Assembly: GCA_000961575.1 (NCBI GenBank)
Contig: LADP01000039.1
Coordinates: forward strand, 1-64,000
Direction of reading: 5' to 3'
Source: Peptococcaceae bacterium BRH_c8a
Lineage (GTDB): Bacteria > Bacillota > Desulfotomaculia > Desulfotomaculales > Desulfallaceae
Length of the DNA: 64,000 nt
The translations under genes were made by a program, and so were the position numbers. The notes below the pieces were generated by a model. The model did not search any database. It had not been told where the DNA came from and was given only the letters and a program-made list of their open reading frames with translations. Of the stretch, positions 26,119 through 34,971 are shown piece after piece; the first letter of the stretch is position 1, and every line of letters begins with the position of its first letter.

Positions 26119-27111
26119 TTACATAAAAAGAATTGTATCCACCATCCGGCAGGAATAACCCCACTCGTTATCATACCAGGCTATTAACTTGACCAGTGAT
26201 CCGTCGGTAACCATAGTGCAGGAAGCATCTACAATTGCTGAATACGACGAACCGTTAAAATCTTTAGATACCAGCGGCTCGGCACAATAATCCATAATCC
26301 CCTGCAGTTCCCCGGCCGCTGCCTCCCGGAAGACTCTGTTGACATCCTCTACATTGACAGGCCGCTCCATCTGAGCTACCAGATCCACCACCGAAACGTT
26401 GGGGGTTGGCACACGCAGCGACATGCCGTTAAGTTTGCCGGCCATTTCGGGCAGCACCAGAGACACGGCCCTGGCTGCACCGGTGGTAGTCGGGATAATG
26501 GAAAGAGCCGCAGCTCTGGCCCGCCGGAGGTCCTTATGGGGCAAGTCAAGCAGGCGCTGGTCATTGGTATATGAATGTACTGTGGTAATCATACCCCGGG
26601 CAATGCCAAACTCCCGGTTAAGCACCTTTACCAAGGGCGCCAGGCAGTTGGTGGTGCATGATGCTCCTGAAATGACATGGTGTTCATCTGGTTTGTATTG
26701 GTGCTCGTTAACGCCTATGACAATGGTTATATCCGGCTCTTTGGCCGGTGCCGAAATCAGCACTTTTTTTGCTCCGGCTGACAAGTGTTTCGCCGCTTCA
26801 GTTTTATTATTAAACTTGCCCGTGGATTCGGTTACATAATCCACGCCCATTTCGCTCCAAGGAATGAGTTCAGGCTTGTTCATAGCCGTAATAATAGTTT
26901 TTTTGCCATTGTACAGGATGCCATCCTCCACAACCTGAATATCCCCGGGATCCTGCCCGTGCACAGAGTCATATTTAAGCAGGTGGGCAATGGTTTGGGC
27001 ATCAGCAAGGTCGTTAATTGCCACTACTTCAATAGTTGGCACCTGCTGGGCAATCCGAAAAATATTTCTCCCGATGCGGCCAAAGCCGTTAATTCCAATG
27101 CGCTTAATCAT
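26119..27111 (-). CDS. gap: Glyceraldehyde-3-phosphate dehydrogenase
   Basis: The enzyme interconverts glyceraldehyde-3-phosphate and 1,3-bisphosphoglycerate with NAD. The 330-residue protein has the N-terminal Rossmann motif INGFGRIGRNIFRI, the catalytic SGASCTTNCLAP near residue 148, and the C-terminal WYDNEWGYSCRMVD. AAGGAGTG lies ten bases before the ATG. It stands alone on the minus strand, converging on hdrA3, without pgk or tpi, so it may serve gluconeogenesis. Confidence 0.95.
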   Translation of the reverse strand: MIKRIGINGFGRIGRNIFRIAQQVPTIEVVAINDLADAQTIAHLLKYDSVHGQDPGDIQVVEDGILYNGKKTIITAMNKPELIPWSEMGVDYVTESTGKFNNKTEAAKHLSAGAKKVLISAPAKEPDITIVIGVNEHQYKPDEHHVISGASCTTNCLAPLVKVLNREFGIARGMITTVHSYTNDQRLLDLPHKDLRRARAAALSIIPTTTGAARAVSLVLPEMAGKLNGMSLRVPTPNVSVVDLVAQMERPVNVEDVNRVFREAAAGELQGIMDYCAEPLVSKDFNGSSYSAIVDASCTMVTDGSLVKLIAWYDNEWGYSCRMVDTILFM

Positions 27112-27493
27112 GAATTATTTCACTCCTTGTCTTAAAATACGTTAACGAGATAACTAATCACTGATTTTATAAGAAGTTTTAGGAGTTAGTGAAAATAATA
27201 ACACATAAAGTACTGCTTTGACAATAAATGCTAACAATAATTTATTGATTCCAAATTGAGAGTCAAGCAGGATTGTAATGCTCATTGACGTAAGTATATA
27301 GACGTTGACTTTGGAGGTATGTTCCATGGTATTAACCACCACGCCCTTTGTAGAATACTTGAAAGAATGACCGGACAATGGGGGTGGACAAACCTACCAG
27401 GGTACCATAAAATATGTTAAGGAAATAGGAAATATGGTCAGAGGAATCTCCCCAACTTATTATGAACGTCCTCAATTAAAGGAGAGGTTAGGA
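27112..27493. other. Spacer between gap and dnaD
   Basis: AT-rich, 382 bases. I see no supported gene. A good ribosome-binding site (GGAGG at 27314) precedes a 14-codon ORF starting ATG 27325 (MVLTTTPFVEYLKE), which may be a leader or chance. A 74-codon hydrophobic ORF on the minus strand (27154-27378) lacks a convincing start. The divergent promoters of gap and dnaD must lie here. Confidence 0.4.
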
Positions 27494-28264
27494 ATGGAAA
27501 ACACCGGGCAGGCAAGGACAGTTAAGAAGTACAAAAAAGGTAACATTACCGCCGCCTTTGGAACGGACCTTTTTATTCAGGGTTTTACATCCATTCCAAA
27601 TTTGTTACTTAAGCTATACAAACATATGGGTATTTCGGATACCGAAATGATATTGGTTATCCAATTATTAAGGCTGCGTACCGAAGAAAAAAAGTTTTTA
27701 CCATCACTTAAAGAGCTGTGTATGGTAATGCCAAAAAACGAAGAACAAATTACTAATGATCTGGAAAGTTTGTTGCAAAAAGAAATGCTTAGAATTACCG
27801 ATTATTACGACGACGAGAGTGATCTGGTGATTAAGGGCTATGACTTTGAACCGTTATTTGAAAAACTATCCGAAATTTGGGCCTGTGTGAGGGTCAGGGA
27901 AAACGAACGGATTAGGAAGATGCTCGAAAAGGAACACGGCACTGCTGTGAATCTATATAGTATTTTTGAAAATGAATTTGGGCGGCCTTTATCGCCCATG
28001 GAAGTAGAACAAATTAACCTTTGGTCTACCAAACTTAGTTCCAATATGGTTCTTGAGGCGCTGCGCAAAGCGGTGATGATGGGGAAACACAATTTTAAGT
28101 ACATTGATAGCATCTTGCTGGAATGGGAAAAAAATAATTTGCGCAACCCGGGCGATGTGGAAGAATACGACAAGCGGTTCAAAAACCGGCACAGCAACGT
28201 AAAGCAGGGAGGCCGGGGTAAAGATAATAAGAAGAGTATGATCCAGTCGCTGTATATGAGTTAG
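27494..28264 (+). CDS. dnaD: DnaD-like replication initiation protein
   Basis: DnaD-type proteins help remodel the origin and load helicase in low-GC Gram-positives. The 256-residue protein has an N-terminal winged-helix-like part (MGISDTEMILVIQLLRLR, then a two-helix segment) and a C-terminal DnaB/DnaD tail with FGRPLSPMEVEQINLW and FKYIDSILLEWEKNN, corresponding to the YxxxIxxxW motif. ATG 27494 has AAGGAGAGG seven bases upstream; ATG 27434 would add 20 residues. It is followed, across about 670 bases of repeats, by a DnaC-like loader. This pairing occurs in Peptococcaceae chromosomes. Confidence 0.88.
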   Translation: MENTGQARTVKKYKKGNITAAFGTDLFIQGFTSIPNLLLKLYKHMGISDTEMILVIQLLRLRTEEKKFLPSLKELCMVMPKNEEQITNDLESLLQKEMLRITDYYDDESDLVIKGYDFEPLFEKLSEIWACVRVRENERIRKMLEKEHGTAVNLYSIFENEFGRPLSPMEVEQINLWSTKLSSNMVLEALRKAVMMGKHNFKYIDSILLEWEKNNLRNPGDVEEYDKRFKNRHSNVKQGGRGKDNKKSMIQSLYMS

Positions 28265-28286
28265 GTCTACCGGGAAAATAATTAGA

Positions 28287-28420
28287 CTTTAGGGATTGTC
28301 ATCCTGAGCTTTAGGGATTGTCACATCCTAAGCTTTAGGGATTGTCATCCTGAGCTTTAGAGATTGTCACATCCTAAGCTTTAGGGATTGTCATCCTGAG
28401 CGTTAGCGAAGGATCTTATC
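28287..28420 (+). repeat. Tandem array of CATCCTGAGC units
   Basis: Five consecutive units alternate between TTTAGGGATTGTCATCCTGAG C and TTTAGGGATTGTCACATCCTAAG C (22 and 24 bases), so the true period is 46 bases. The last unit runs into CGTTAGCGAAGGATCT, the standard form of this repeat. Spacer-like unique sequence is absent, so it is not a CRISPR array. Confidence 0.8.
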
Positions 28421-28547
28421 TTTTTTAATCACTTTGTTAAGAACGACATAATTATGCCTAAAATATATTTTTTCCTACTGATAGTGTCGCGACAGCGGCT
28501 GGGGGTCTACCCTTAAAACACTTTAAAAGTTGGTTGTAGTGGGCGCG

Positions 28548-28728
28548 GCGCTCCGGTGATATCGCTCCGCTCTCTCTTGCAATTCTTATTGTTGTGATCG
28601 GAGCGGGTTATTGCTACCGCATGGCACAAACTGCTTAACCGTTTGGCTACGCCCTTAATAGCCATGAATTCGGGGCTATGACGGGCTAATCAACGCTCCC
28701 AGGTGCACCGTTCGCTCCGGATATCACC
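28548..28728 (-). repeat. MITE-like element, copy A
   Basis: About 181 bases with inverted ends (CCGGTGATATCGCTCCGC and GCTCCGGATATCACC). Copies B (32114) and C (39820) lie in the opposite orientation. Inside are the shared strings GCCCGTCATAGCCCCGAATT and GCAAGAGAGAGCGGAGCGAT (given in copy B/C orientation). Similarity to copy B continues outward to a GTAGACGCCCA motif about 65 bases beyond one end. No transposase ORF. Confidence 0.85.
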
Positions 28729-28807
28729 AGATCACCGCGAAGGCTGGTTTTGCACTATGATGCCGCATTGCAGCGTGGGCGTCTAACCAGAAAAATAGCT
28801 TTGGTGA

Positions 28808-28870
28808 TTGTCATCCTGAGCGTAGTGAAGGATCTTATATTGCAAAATTCTTCACTTCGTTCAGAATTAC
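28808..28870 (+). repeat. CATCCTGAGCG-type inverted repeat upstream of dnaC
   Basis: TGTCATCCTGAGCGTAGTGA and TTCTTCACTTCGTTCAGAAT form the arms, separated by AGGATCTTATATTGCAAAA. Same family as at 21859 and 63291. Confidence 0.8.
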
Positions 28871-28932
28871 ATAATAGTGTCATGAATATAGATTTTTATC
28901 CTACTTAAACACTAAATACAAGGGGTTGTCCG

Positions 28933-29661
28933 GTGTTGTCCGAACAGTGTAATCTTTGCGCAGGCCGCGGGTTGATCATCCGTGACAACGAAGCGGAACA
29001 ATGCCCATGCGTTAAACAACGCTTGGTTGACAATAGATTTAAAGCTTCGCAAATTCCACCGAAGATGAGCAAGCATACTTTTGAGGGCTTCCAGCTTACG
29101 TATTATTCCGATCATAAAATTGACCCGGTTAAAAAAACTTCTTATCGGGGCTCGGCATCCACTACGTTGCAGGCGGCCAAGAATTTTGTTCGTAGCTACC
29201 TGGACGATCCGCACACCCCGGGGTTACTGTTTACCGGCCCGGTGGGCAGCGGTAAAACTTTTCTGGCCTGTTGCATTGCCAACACCCTGCTGGCCAAAAA
29301 CAAAAACCTGCTTTTTGCCGTGGTACCCGATCTGTTAGACCAAATTAAGGCTACTTATGATACCAATCGATTAAATACAGTCACCGAAACCCAATTGCTT
29401 GATACCGCCCGGGAAGTCCCGCTGTTAATACTGGATGACCTGGGGGCACATAACTACACCGATTGGACTAGAAATAAGATCTATTCCATCATTAATCACC
29501 GCTTAAACTATCTGCTGCCCACGATCATTACCAGCAACATTAACCTGGAGGATCTGGATGAATACCTGGGGGAAAGGACAACGTCCCGCATTTTCCAAAT
29601 GTGCCGTCCTTACCGCCTGCTGGTGGATGTAGATATCCGCATGCAGGAAGCCAGGCGGTAG
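28933..29661 (+). CDS. DnaC-like AAA+ helicase loader
   Basis: The 242-residue ATPase resembles DnaC/DnaI/IstB-type loaders. An N-terminal zinc-ribbon-like part (CNLCAGRG and CPC near residues 6-27) precedes Walker A GPVGSGKTFLACCIAN near residue 100, Walker B LLILDDLGAHN near 160, and ITSNINLEDLDEYLGERTTSRI (sensor-1 Asn and Arg finger region). The start is GTG 28933 or TTG 28936, with AAGGGG upstream. IstB of insertion sequences is excluded by the lack of a transposase partner and by the neighbouring dnaD. A terminator follows. Confidence 0.85.
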   Translation: MLSEQCNLCAGRGLIIRDNEAEQCPCVKQRLVDNRFKASQIPPKMSKHTFEGFQLTYYSDHKIDPVKKTSYRGSASTTLQAAKNFVRSYLDDPHTPGLLFTGPVGSGKTFLACCIANTLLAKNKNLLFAVVPDLLDQIKATYDTNRLNTVTETQLLDTAREVPLLILDDLGAHNYTDWTRNKIYSIINHRLNYLLPTIITSNINLEDLDEYLGERTTSRIFQMCRPYRLLVDVDIRMQEARR

Positions 29662-29680
29662 GCAGGTCTAAATATAACGG

Positions 29681-29708
29681 CCCGTTCTGTCCCCGGAGCG
29701 GGTTTTTT
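29681..29708 (+). terminator. Terminator after dnaC-like gene
   Basis: CCCGTTCT-GTCCCC-GGAGCGGG forms an 8-bp stem with G-U pairs, followed by six T. cbiD begins 16 bases later, and no cobalamin riboswitch fits in this gap. Confidence 0.8.
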
Positions 29709-29723
29709 GTCAAGGAGCCAACT

Positions 29724-30827
29724 ATGCCCGATAAGAAAAAACTACGCACCGGCATCACCACCGGGGCTTCGGCGGCAGCTGCCGCCAAAGCAGCAGCCAG
29801 CGCCCTTTTTACAGGCGTGTATCCCGACAACCTGACGGTTAGCAATCCCGCCGGTGACCAAATAGAAATACCGATTGACCATTATTATGATTTACCCGAC
29901 GGTAAAGGGGCAGTGGTGCTTAAAGACGGCGGCGATGACCCTGACGTTACACATGGCCTGGCCATAACTGTATCTGTCTGCACGGCAGCACATGGTTCGG
30001 TAACCATCCGGGGCGGGGAAGGAGTGGGCACGGTGACCCGCCCGGGTTTGCAGGTGCCGGTGGGAAGCCCCGCCATTAACCCGGTGCCCGAAAAGATGAT
30101 TAGGACCGCGCTGGCCGAAGTACTGCCGGAAAACTACGGCTGTACCGTAACCATCAGCGTGCCGGGTGGGGCCAAGGCGGCCGAGCGTACTTTGAACCCC
30201 CGGATGGGCATCGTGGGGGGTATATCCATTTTGGGCACCACCGGCATCGTTAGGCCCATGTCCGAGGAAGCTTTCAAAGATTCGCTGGCCCCCCAGGTCG
30301 ACCTGGCTATGGCGGCCGGTTACGAAACTGTGTTGCTTACGCCTGGCCGTATGGGTTACCGCAACGCGTTGGATTACGGTTTGCCTGAAAAAGCAGTGGT
30401 GGAAATGAGTAATTTTGTAGGTTTTATGCTGCATGCATGTGTGGATAAAGGCATTAAAAAAGTATTGTTATGGGGCCACCACGGTAAGCTGATTAAAGTA
30501 GCGGCGGGTATATTCCACACCCACAGCCGCATCGCCGACGCCCGGGGAGAAACGATGGCCGCTTTGGCCGCTTACCTGGGTGCCGGGCGTGAAACGGTGC
30601 GTTCCATTATGAGTTGCAACACCACCGAGGCGATGACCCAGATATTAGCGGAACATAACCTGCTGGAAGTTCTTGAACTGGCTGCCCAGCGGGCCAGCGC
30701 CAGGGCTGCCGAACATGTAAGAGGCCAACTGGTGGTGGGTACCGCCCTGCTTTCCATGGACGGCAGGTTGGTGGCTTATGACCGGCAGGCCGGCGAGATA
30801 GGACGTGAGTTGGGATGGCGGGTTTAA
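29724..30827 (+). CDS. cbiD: Cobalt-precorrin-5B C1-methyltransferase
   Basis: CbiD methylates C1 during ring contraction in anaerobic corrin synthesis. The 367-residue protein has LRTGITTGASAAAAAKAA at the start, GGDDPDVTHG near residue 70, GRMGYRNALDYGLP near 210 and LLWGHHGKLIKVAAGIFHTH near 245. ATG 29724 has AAGGAG seven bases upstream; a frame reaching back to 29601 overlaps dnaC and the terminator and is not used. It heads cbiD-E-T-L-F-G-H-J-X-C. Confidence 0.95.
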   Translation: MPDKKKLRTGITTGASAAAAAKAAASALFTGVYPDNLTVSNPAGDQIEIPIDHYYDLPDGKGAVVLKDGGDDPDVTHGLAITVSVCTAAHGSVTIRGGEGVGTVTRPGLQVPVGSPAINPVPEKMIRTALAEVLPENYGCTVTISVPGGAKAAERTLNPRMGIVGGISILGTTGIVRPMSEEAFKDSLAPQVDLAMAAGYETVLLTPGRMGYRNALDYGLPEKAVVEMSNFVGFMLHACVDKGIKKVLLWGHHGKLIKVAAGIFHTHSRIADARGETMAALAAYLGAGRETVRSIMSCNTTEAMTQILAEHNLLEVLELAAQRASARAAEHVRGQLVVGTALLSMDGRLVAYDRQAGEIGRELGWRV

Positions 30828-31450
30828 CTGTAGTTGGACTGGGCCCGGGCAGCAGGGCATATGTGACCGAAGCAGCAGAGCGGGCTATCAATCAGGCCGA
30901 CGTTCTGGTAGGCGGTCGCAGGCACCTGGACATGTATAAGCATCTGGCGGTGGACAAATATCCTGTCACCGCGGATATGGCACCGCTAATAGACATTATC
31001 AAAGCCCATGTGGCGGCTGGGAAACACGTGGTGGTGTTGGCTTCCGGTGACCCGGGTTTTTACGGTATCCTGGCCACCTTGAAGCGCCGTCTTCCGGGTC
31101 TGCGCCCCGAGGTCGTGCCCGGTGTTTCATCATTCCAATTGGGCTGCGCCAGGCTTGGCATAGCCTGGGAAGACGCCTGCCTAACCAGTTGTCACGGACG
31201 TGACCCGGCGGTTTTGGTGGCAGCAGTAAAAAAACACGCCAAGGTGATTACCCTCACCGATCCGCACAACACCCCCCCGGCACTGGCCCGGGTGCTGCTG
31301 GACGGGGCGATTGGTGACTTGACGGTACATGTGGCCTGCAACCTATCCTACCCGGACGAAACTTTAACCACCACCACTTTAAAACAACTGGCAGCAGAAG
31401 AAAAATGGATCTCAAGTAACTGTATAATGGTGATTATAAATGAAAACTAA
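30815..31450 (+). CDS. cbiE: Cobalt-precorrin-7 C5-methyltransferase
   Basis: CbiE uses SAM to methylate C5 of the corrin ring. The 211-residue protein is a typical precorrin methyltransferase: VVGLGPGSRAYVT at the N-terminus, GGRRHLDMY, VLASGDPGFYGILATL near residue 75, and PGVSSFQLGCARLG near 102. It overlaps cbiD by 13 bases and cbiT by 11, so the three are coupled. CbiE and CbiT are fused as CobL in aerobic organisms; here they are separate. Confidence 0.94.
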   Translation: MAGLTVVGLGPGSRAYVTEAAERAINQADVLVGGRRHLDMYKHLAVDKYPVTADMAPLIDIIKAHVAAGKHVVVLASGDPGFYGILATLKRRLPGLRPEVVPGVSSFQLGCARLGIAWEDACLTSCHGRDPAVLVAAVKKHAKVITLTDPHNTPPALARVLLDGAIGDLTVHVACNLSYPDETLTTTTLKQLAAEEKWISSNCIMVIINEN

Positions 31451-32027
31451 GCTATGGCCTTATCTGACCCCGGGCATACCGGATGAAATGTTTATCAGGG
31501 GTAAAATCCCCATGACCAAAGAAGAAATACGAGTGGTCACCCTGGCTAAAGCCAGGCCCGCACCGGGGCAGATTATTTGGGACGTCGGTGCGGGTACGGG
31601 ATCGTTATCAATTGAAGCCGCCCGGCTGGTACCAGGCGGCACCGTGTACGCCGTGGAGAAAAACCCCGCGGGCATCGACCTGATTGTGCAGAACACCCGC
31701 CGGTTCGGACTTGACAACGTAATTCCCGTAGCGGGCGAAGCCCCGGCGGTGTTAAAAGAACTGCCCTCGCCACACCGCGTGCTAATCGGCGGCAGCGGTG
31801 GCCGGCTGGCGGAAATATTGGCGTATGTCATCAAAAGAATGATGCCGGACGGGCGCATCGTCATCAATGCCGTAACCCTGGAAACCGTGGCCCGCTTAAT
31901 CGTCCCACCTGAAGGTTGGCAGAGCGAAATAGTTCAGCTGCAGGTTTCCCGCTCCGTTCCAGCCGGCCAAGTACACATGTGGCGAGCCCTAAACCCAGTG
32001 TGCATCATCACCCTGGACAAGCTTTGA
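31440..32027 (+). CDS. cbiT: Cobalt-precorrin-6B C15-methyltransferase (decarboxylating)
   Basis: CbiT decarboxylates the acetate side chain at C12 and methylates C15. The 195-residue class I SAM methyltransferase has MTKEEIRVVTLAKARP near residue 22, then motif I WDVGAGTGSLSIEAA near 43, YAVEKNPAGIDLI near 70 and VLIGGSGGRLAEIL near 114. It overlaps cbiE. A 396-base spacer with a MITE-like element separates it from cbiL, so the operon may be split there. Confidence 0.93.
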   Translation: MKTKLWPYLTPGIPDEMFIRGKIPMTKEEIRVVTLAKARPAPGQIIWDVGAGTGSLSIEAARLVPGGTVYAVEKNPAGIDLIVQNTRRFGLDNVIPVAGEAPAVLKELPSPHRVLIGGSGGRLAEILAYVIKRMMPDGRIVINAVTLETVARLIVPPEGWQSEIVQLQVSRSVPAGQVHMWRALNPVCIITLDKL

Positions 32028-32113
32028 AGAATTATGCAAGCAATAAAGTTTATTTACTGGGTAGACGCCCATGCCGCTGCGAGTAGGATAAAAACCAAGC
32101 TTCCGCGGCGATT

Positions 32114-32295
32114 CGGTGATATCCGGAGCGAACGGTGCACCTGACTGCGTTGTTTAGCCCGTCATAGCCCCGAATTCATGGCTATTAAGGGCGTACAGTA
32201 CGGGTAAGCAGTTTGCCGAACGCGGGCACCAAAAACATCGCCAACCACAACAAGTAGAATTGCAAGAGAGAGCGGAGCGATATCACCGGAGCGCC
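32114..32295 (+). repeat. MITE-like element, copy B
   Basis: About 182 bases between CGGTGATATCCGGAGCGAA and GGAGCGATATCACCGGAGCG, the same arms as copies A and C. The centre is more diverged than in copy C (CCGAACGCGGGCACC in place of the shared segment). GGGTAGAC occurs on both flanks (about 32060 and 32378). The rest of the cbiT-cbiL spacer holds a decayed CATCCTGAGCG half-repeat near 32330 and no gene. Confidence 0.82.
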
Positions 32296-32423
32296 AGATC
32301 CGACCAACTCTAATAAGTAACCTTAAAATCCTTCGCTAACACTCAAGACGACACTACCCGAAGTCAATTTTCAAGGGTAGACTTTTTTACCAGTGAACCA
32401 TCATTAATAAGCTTGATGGAGGA

Positions 32424-33137
32424 ATGAAATTGACAGGTATATTTTACGGCATTGGGGTGGGCCCCGGCGACCCGGAACTGGTCACCCTGAAAGCCCAAAA
32501 AATACTTTCCCGGGTCGATATACTTTGCGTGCCCAAATCACGCATGGAAAAAGAAAGCCTGGCCATGTCGGTAGTCAGGGCGGTGGCCGATCGGGAACAC
32601 AACCTTCTGGAACTGGAGTTTCCCATGTCCATGGATCGTGAGATCCTGGAACAAAGCTGGCAAAACGCAGGCCGCCAGGTAGCAGAAAAATTAATGGCCG
32701 GCCAGGATGTAGCCTTCATTACCATCGGTGACCCCACCCTATACAGCACATTTGGCTATTTGCTCAGGTTTATCAAACTCAATTACCCCCAGGTGCCCGT
32801 AGAAATCGTCCCCGGGGTATCTTCCATAACAGCCTGCCCCGCCGCCCTTTTAGAGCCGCTGGTAGAAGGCGACGAGAAACTGGCGGTCGTACCGGCAGCG
32901 TACAACCTGGACGACCTGAAAAACATCATTGATCTGTTTGACACGGTGGTATTGATGAAAGTAAACCGGCGGTTGCCTGAAATAATGCAGTTCCTGCAGC
33001 AGTATGATAATTTGCAAACATTCTTTGTCAGCCGTTGCGGTTACCCTGATCAGTTAACCACCGCTAAACCGGAAACAGTGCTGGCGCAAAATTTGCATTA
33101 CATGTCATTGCTAGTAGTTAAAAAAAGTAAGCCCTAA
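32424..33137 (+). CDS. cbiL: Cobalt-precorrin-2 C20-methyltransferase
   Basis: CbiL adds the C20 methyl group early in corrin synthesis. The 237-residue protein has GIGVGPGDPELVTLKA near residue 9, ITIGDPTLYSTFGYLL near 98 and EIVPGVSSITACPA near 127, all typical of this member of the family. ATG 32424 has GGAGG-like GATGGAGGA immediately upstream with short spacing. It begins the second block, cbiLFGHJXC, after the MITE-like element. Confidence 0.94.
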   Translation: MKLTGIFYGIGVGPGDPELVTLKAQKILSRVDILCVPKSRMEKESLAMSVVRAVADREHNLLELEFPMSMDREILEQSWQNAGRQVAEKLMAGQDVAFITIGDPTLYSTFGYLLRFIKLNYPQVPVEIVPGVSSITACPAALLEPLVEGDEKLAVVPAAYNLDDLKNIIDLFDTVVLMKVNRRLPEIMQFLQQYDNLQTFFVSRCGYPDQLTTAKPETVLAQNLHYMSLLVVKKSKP

Positions 33138-33157
33138 TAAGGAAAGGGGACACCTAA

Positions 33158-33913
33158 ATGATTTATTTCGTGGGCGCCGGGCCCGGTGACCCGGAACTGA
33201 TTACGGTTAAGGGAGCTAAAGCCCTGAGCCAGGCTCAGGTTGTCATATACGCCGGGTCCCTCGTAAACCCGGCACTACTGGACATGTGTGCTAAGGGTAC
33301 CGAAATACACAACAGCGCAGGCATGAACCTAGATGAAATAACCGGGGTGATGGTAGAGGCTTACCGGGCCGCTAAAGAGGTGGTGCGACTGCACACCGGC
33401 GACCCGTCCCTATACGGCGCCATCCAGGAACAGATGGATATCCTGGACCAGGAGGCGGTTCCCTACAAGGTAATTCCCGGCGTCAGTTCCTTTTTAGCTG
33501 CCGCGGCAGCGATACCCCATGAACTTACCCTGCCCGGGTTTACCCAAACCGTTATTTTAACCAGAATGGAAGGCCGTACCCCGGTGCCGGAAAGGGAATC
33601 CATCCGCTCCCTGGCGACTCACCGGGCGACCATGTGCATTTTCCTGAGCGTACATATGCTGGACAAGCTAGCTGCGGAACTTATCGCCGGCGGCTACCCT
33701 GATCAAACTCCGGCGGCAGTGGTGGAAAAGGCCTCCTGGCCCGGCGAACGTGCGCTGGTTGGGACCCTGGCGAATATTGCAGTTAAAGCGCATGAAGCAG
33801 GCATAACCCGCACCGCCATGATTATCGTTGGCGAAGCCCTCAGTGCCGGTTACCGTCCCTCGTACCTTTACGACGCTAATTTTGCCCATATGTATCGCGG
33901 TGATGGCGATTGA
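33158..33913 (+). CDS. cbiF: Cobalt-precorrin-4 C11-methyltransferase
   Basis: CbiF methylates C11 after ring contraction. The 251-residue protein has VGAGPGDPELITVKG at the start, VRLHTGDPSLYGAIQEQM near residue 78, IPGVSSFLAAAA near 107 and LTRMEGRTP near 140. The ribosome-binding site AAAGGGG lies within AAAGGGGACACC, which is identical to one end of the REP-like family, so a repeat remnant may supply the site. It overlaps cbiG by four bases. Confidence 0.95.
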   Translation: MIYFVGAGPGDPELITVKGAKALSQAQVVIYAGSLVNPALLDMCAKGTEIHNSAGMNLDEITGVMVEAYRAAKEVVRLHTGDPSLYGAIQEQMDILDQEAVPYKVIPGVSSFLAAAAAIPHELTLPGFTQTVILTRMEGRTPVPERESIRSLATHRATMCIFLSVHMLDKLAAELIAGGYPDQTPAAVVEKASWPGERALVGTLANIAVKAHEAGITRTAMIIVGEALSAGYRPSYLYDANFAHMYRGDGD

Positions 33914-34971
33914 AAACCGCTCTTTTTTGTCTCACCGCCAGTGGTTATAAGCTGGCCCTGCAAATCAAACAATCTCTGGCAGCCCGGGGCGAGCAGGCGG
34001 ATTTGTACGCCCCGAGCAAAGAATTTGCTATGCACCAAACCTATACTTTTAGTTCCCTGGCTACCGCGGTGGAAGAAGCTTTTTCCCGCTACCGCCGCAT
34101 TATTATGATCATGGCCCTGGGGATAGTGGTCAGGGTGATTGCGCCGCAGATCAAGGATAAAAACACCGACCCGGCAGTGGTGGTATTGGACGAAGCGGGG
34201 GAACATGTAATCAGTGTCTTGTCGGGCCACCTGGGGGGAGCCAATGAACTGGCCAGGCTGGTCGCCACCCTGACCGGGGCCCGCCCGGTAATTACCACAG
34301 CTACCGATGTACACGGTCTGCCGGCGGTTGATGAGCTGGCCCGGGTTCATAACCTCGCCATGGATCCGCCATCCGCTGCCCGGGTCATTAACACCGCTCT
34401 GGTCAATGGCAGTACTGTTTGTTTCTATGTCCCCAACTTAATAGTACAATCCAACCCAAAATCCGGTATAGAGTATCGATCCCCGGCGGACTACCCAAAC
34501 CGGTGCGCAGATGCCTGGTACCACGTTGTGGTCACCAACCGCATCCCGGAACGGGAAGTACCCAACACAGTTTTCCTGCGCCCGCGCAACCTGGTGGCGG
34601 GGGTGGGGTGCCGGTCAGGCATTTCTGAAGACCATATACTGGCGGCCTTAAACACCGCCCTGAGTATGTGTCGGTGTTCCCTGCTCAGCTTGCGAGCCCT
34701 GGCTACTATCGACGTTAAGGAAAAGGAACCGGGGCTGCGCCAGGCTGCCAAACGTCTTAATTTACCTCTGCTGGTATATTCCCCGGCCCAGCTAAACCAT
34801 GTACTGCAGCACGCCGGGCCTAACATGGCGCATTCAGCATTCGTACAACAAAAGGTTGGAACCCCTGCGGTGTGTGAACCAGCAGCGCTTCTGGCCTCCA
34901 GAAAGGGTGAACTGTTATTACCGAAACACAAATTTCAGGGCATCACCATCGCGGTAGCGGAGGATCGATAG
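33910..34971 (+). CDS. cbiG: Cobalt-precorrin-5A hydrolase
   Basis: CbiG opens the delta-lactone of cobalt-precorrin-5A and releases acetaldehyde. The 353-residue protein has the N-terminal domain (ALGIVVRVIAPQIKDKNTDPAVV region, with LSGHLGGANELA near residue 100), a middle part, and the CbiG C-terminal domain (VAGVGCRSGISEDHIL near 236, ATIDVKEKEPGL near 266). The start is TTG 33910 overlapping the cbiF stop as TTGA. Its stop overlaps the probable ATA start of cbiH. Confidence 0.94.
   Translation: MKTALFCLTASGYKLALQIKQSLAARGEQADLYAPSKEFAMHQTYTFSSLATAVEEAFSRYRRIIMIMALGIVVRVIAPQIKDKNTDPAVVVLDEAGEHVISVLSGHLGGANELARLVATLTGARPVITTATDVHGLPAVDELARVHNLAMDPPSAARVINTALVNGSTVCFYVPNLIVQSNPKSGIEYRSPADYPNRCADAWYHVVVTNRIPEREVPNTVFLRPRNLVAGVGCRSGISEDHILAALNTALSMCRCSLLSLRALATIDVKEKEPGLRQAAKRLNLPLLVYSPAQLNHVLQHAGPNMAHSAFVQQKVGTPAVCEPAALLASRKGELLLPKHKFQGITIAVAEDR

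Noticed and set aside
27154-27378. 74-codon minus-strand ORF with hydrophobic stretch
   Set aside because: No convincing ribosome-binding site, no recognisable family, AT-rich spacer; kept only as a note in the spacer entry.
28287-28420. CRISPR array
   Set aside because: Repeats follow each other directly; no spacers.
28933-29661. IstB of an insertion sequence
   Set aside because: No istA-like transposase, no flanking element ends, and dnaD is the upstream neighbour; a helicase loader fits better.
29662-29723. Cobalamin riboswitch before cbiD
   Set aside because: The gap is only 62 bases and is filled by a terminator and a ribosome-binding site; none of the conserved B12-box sequence is seen.
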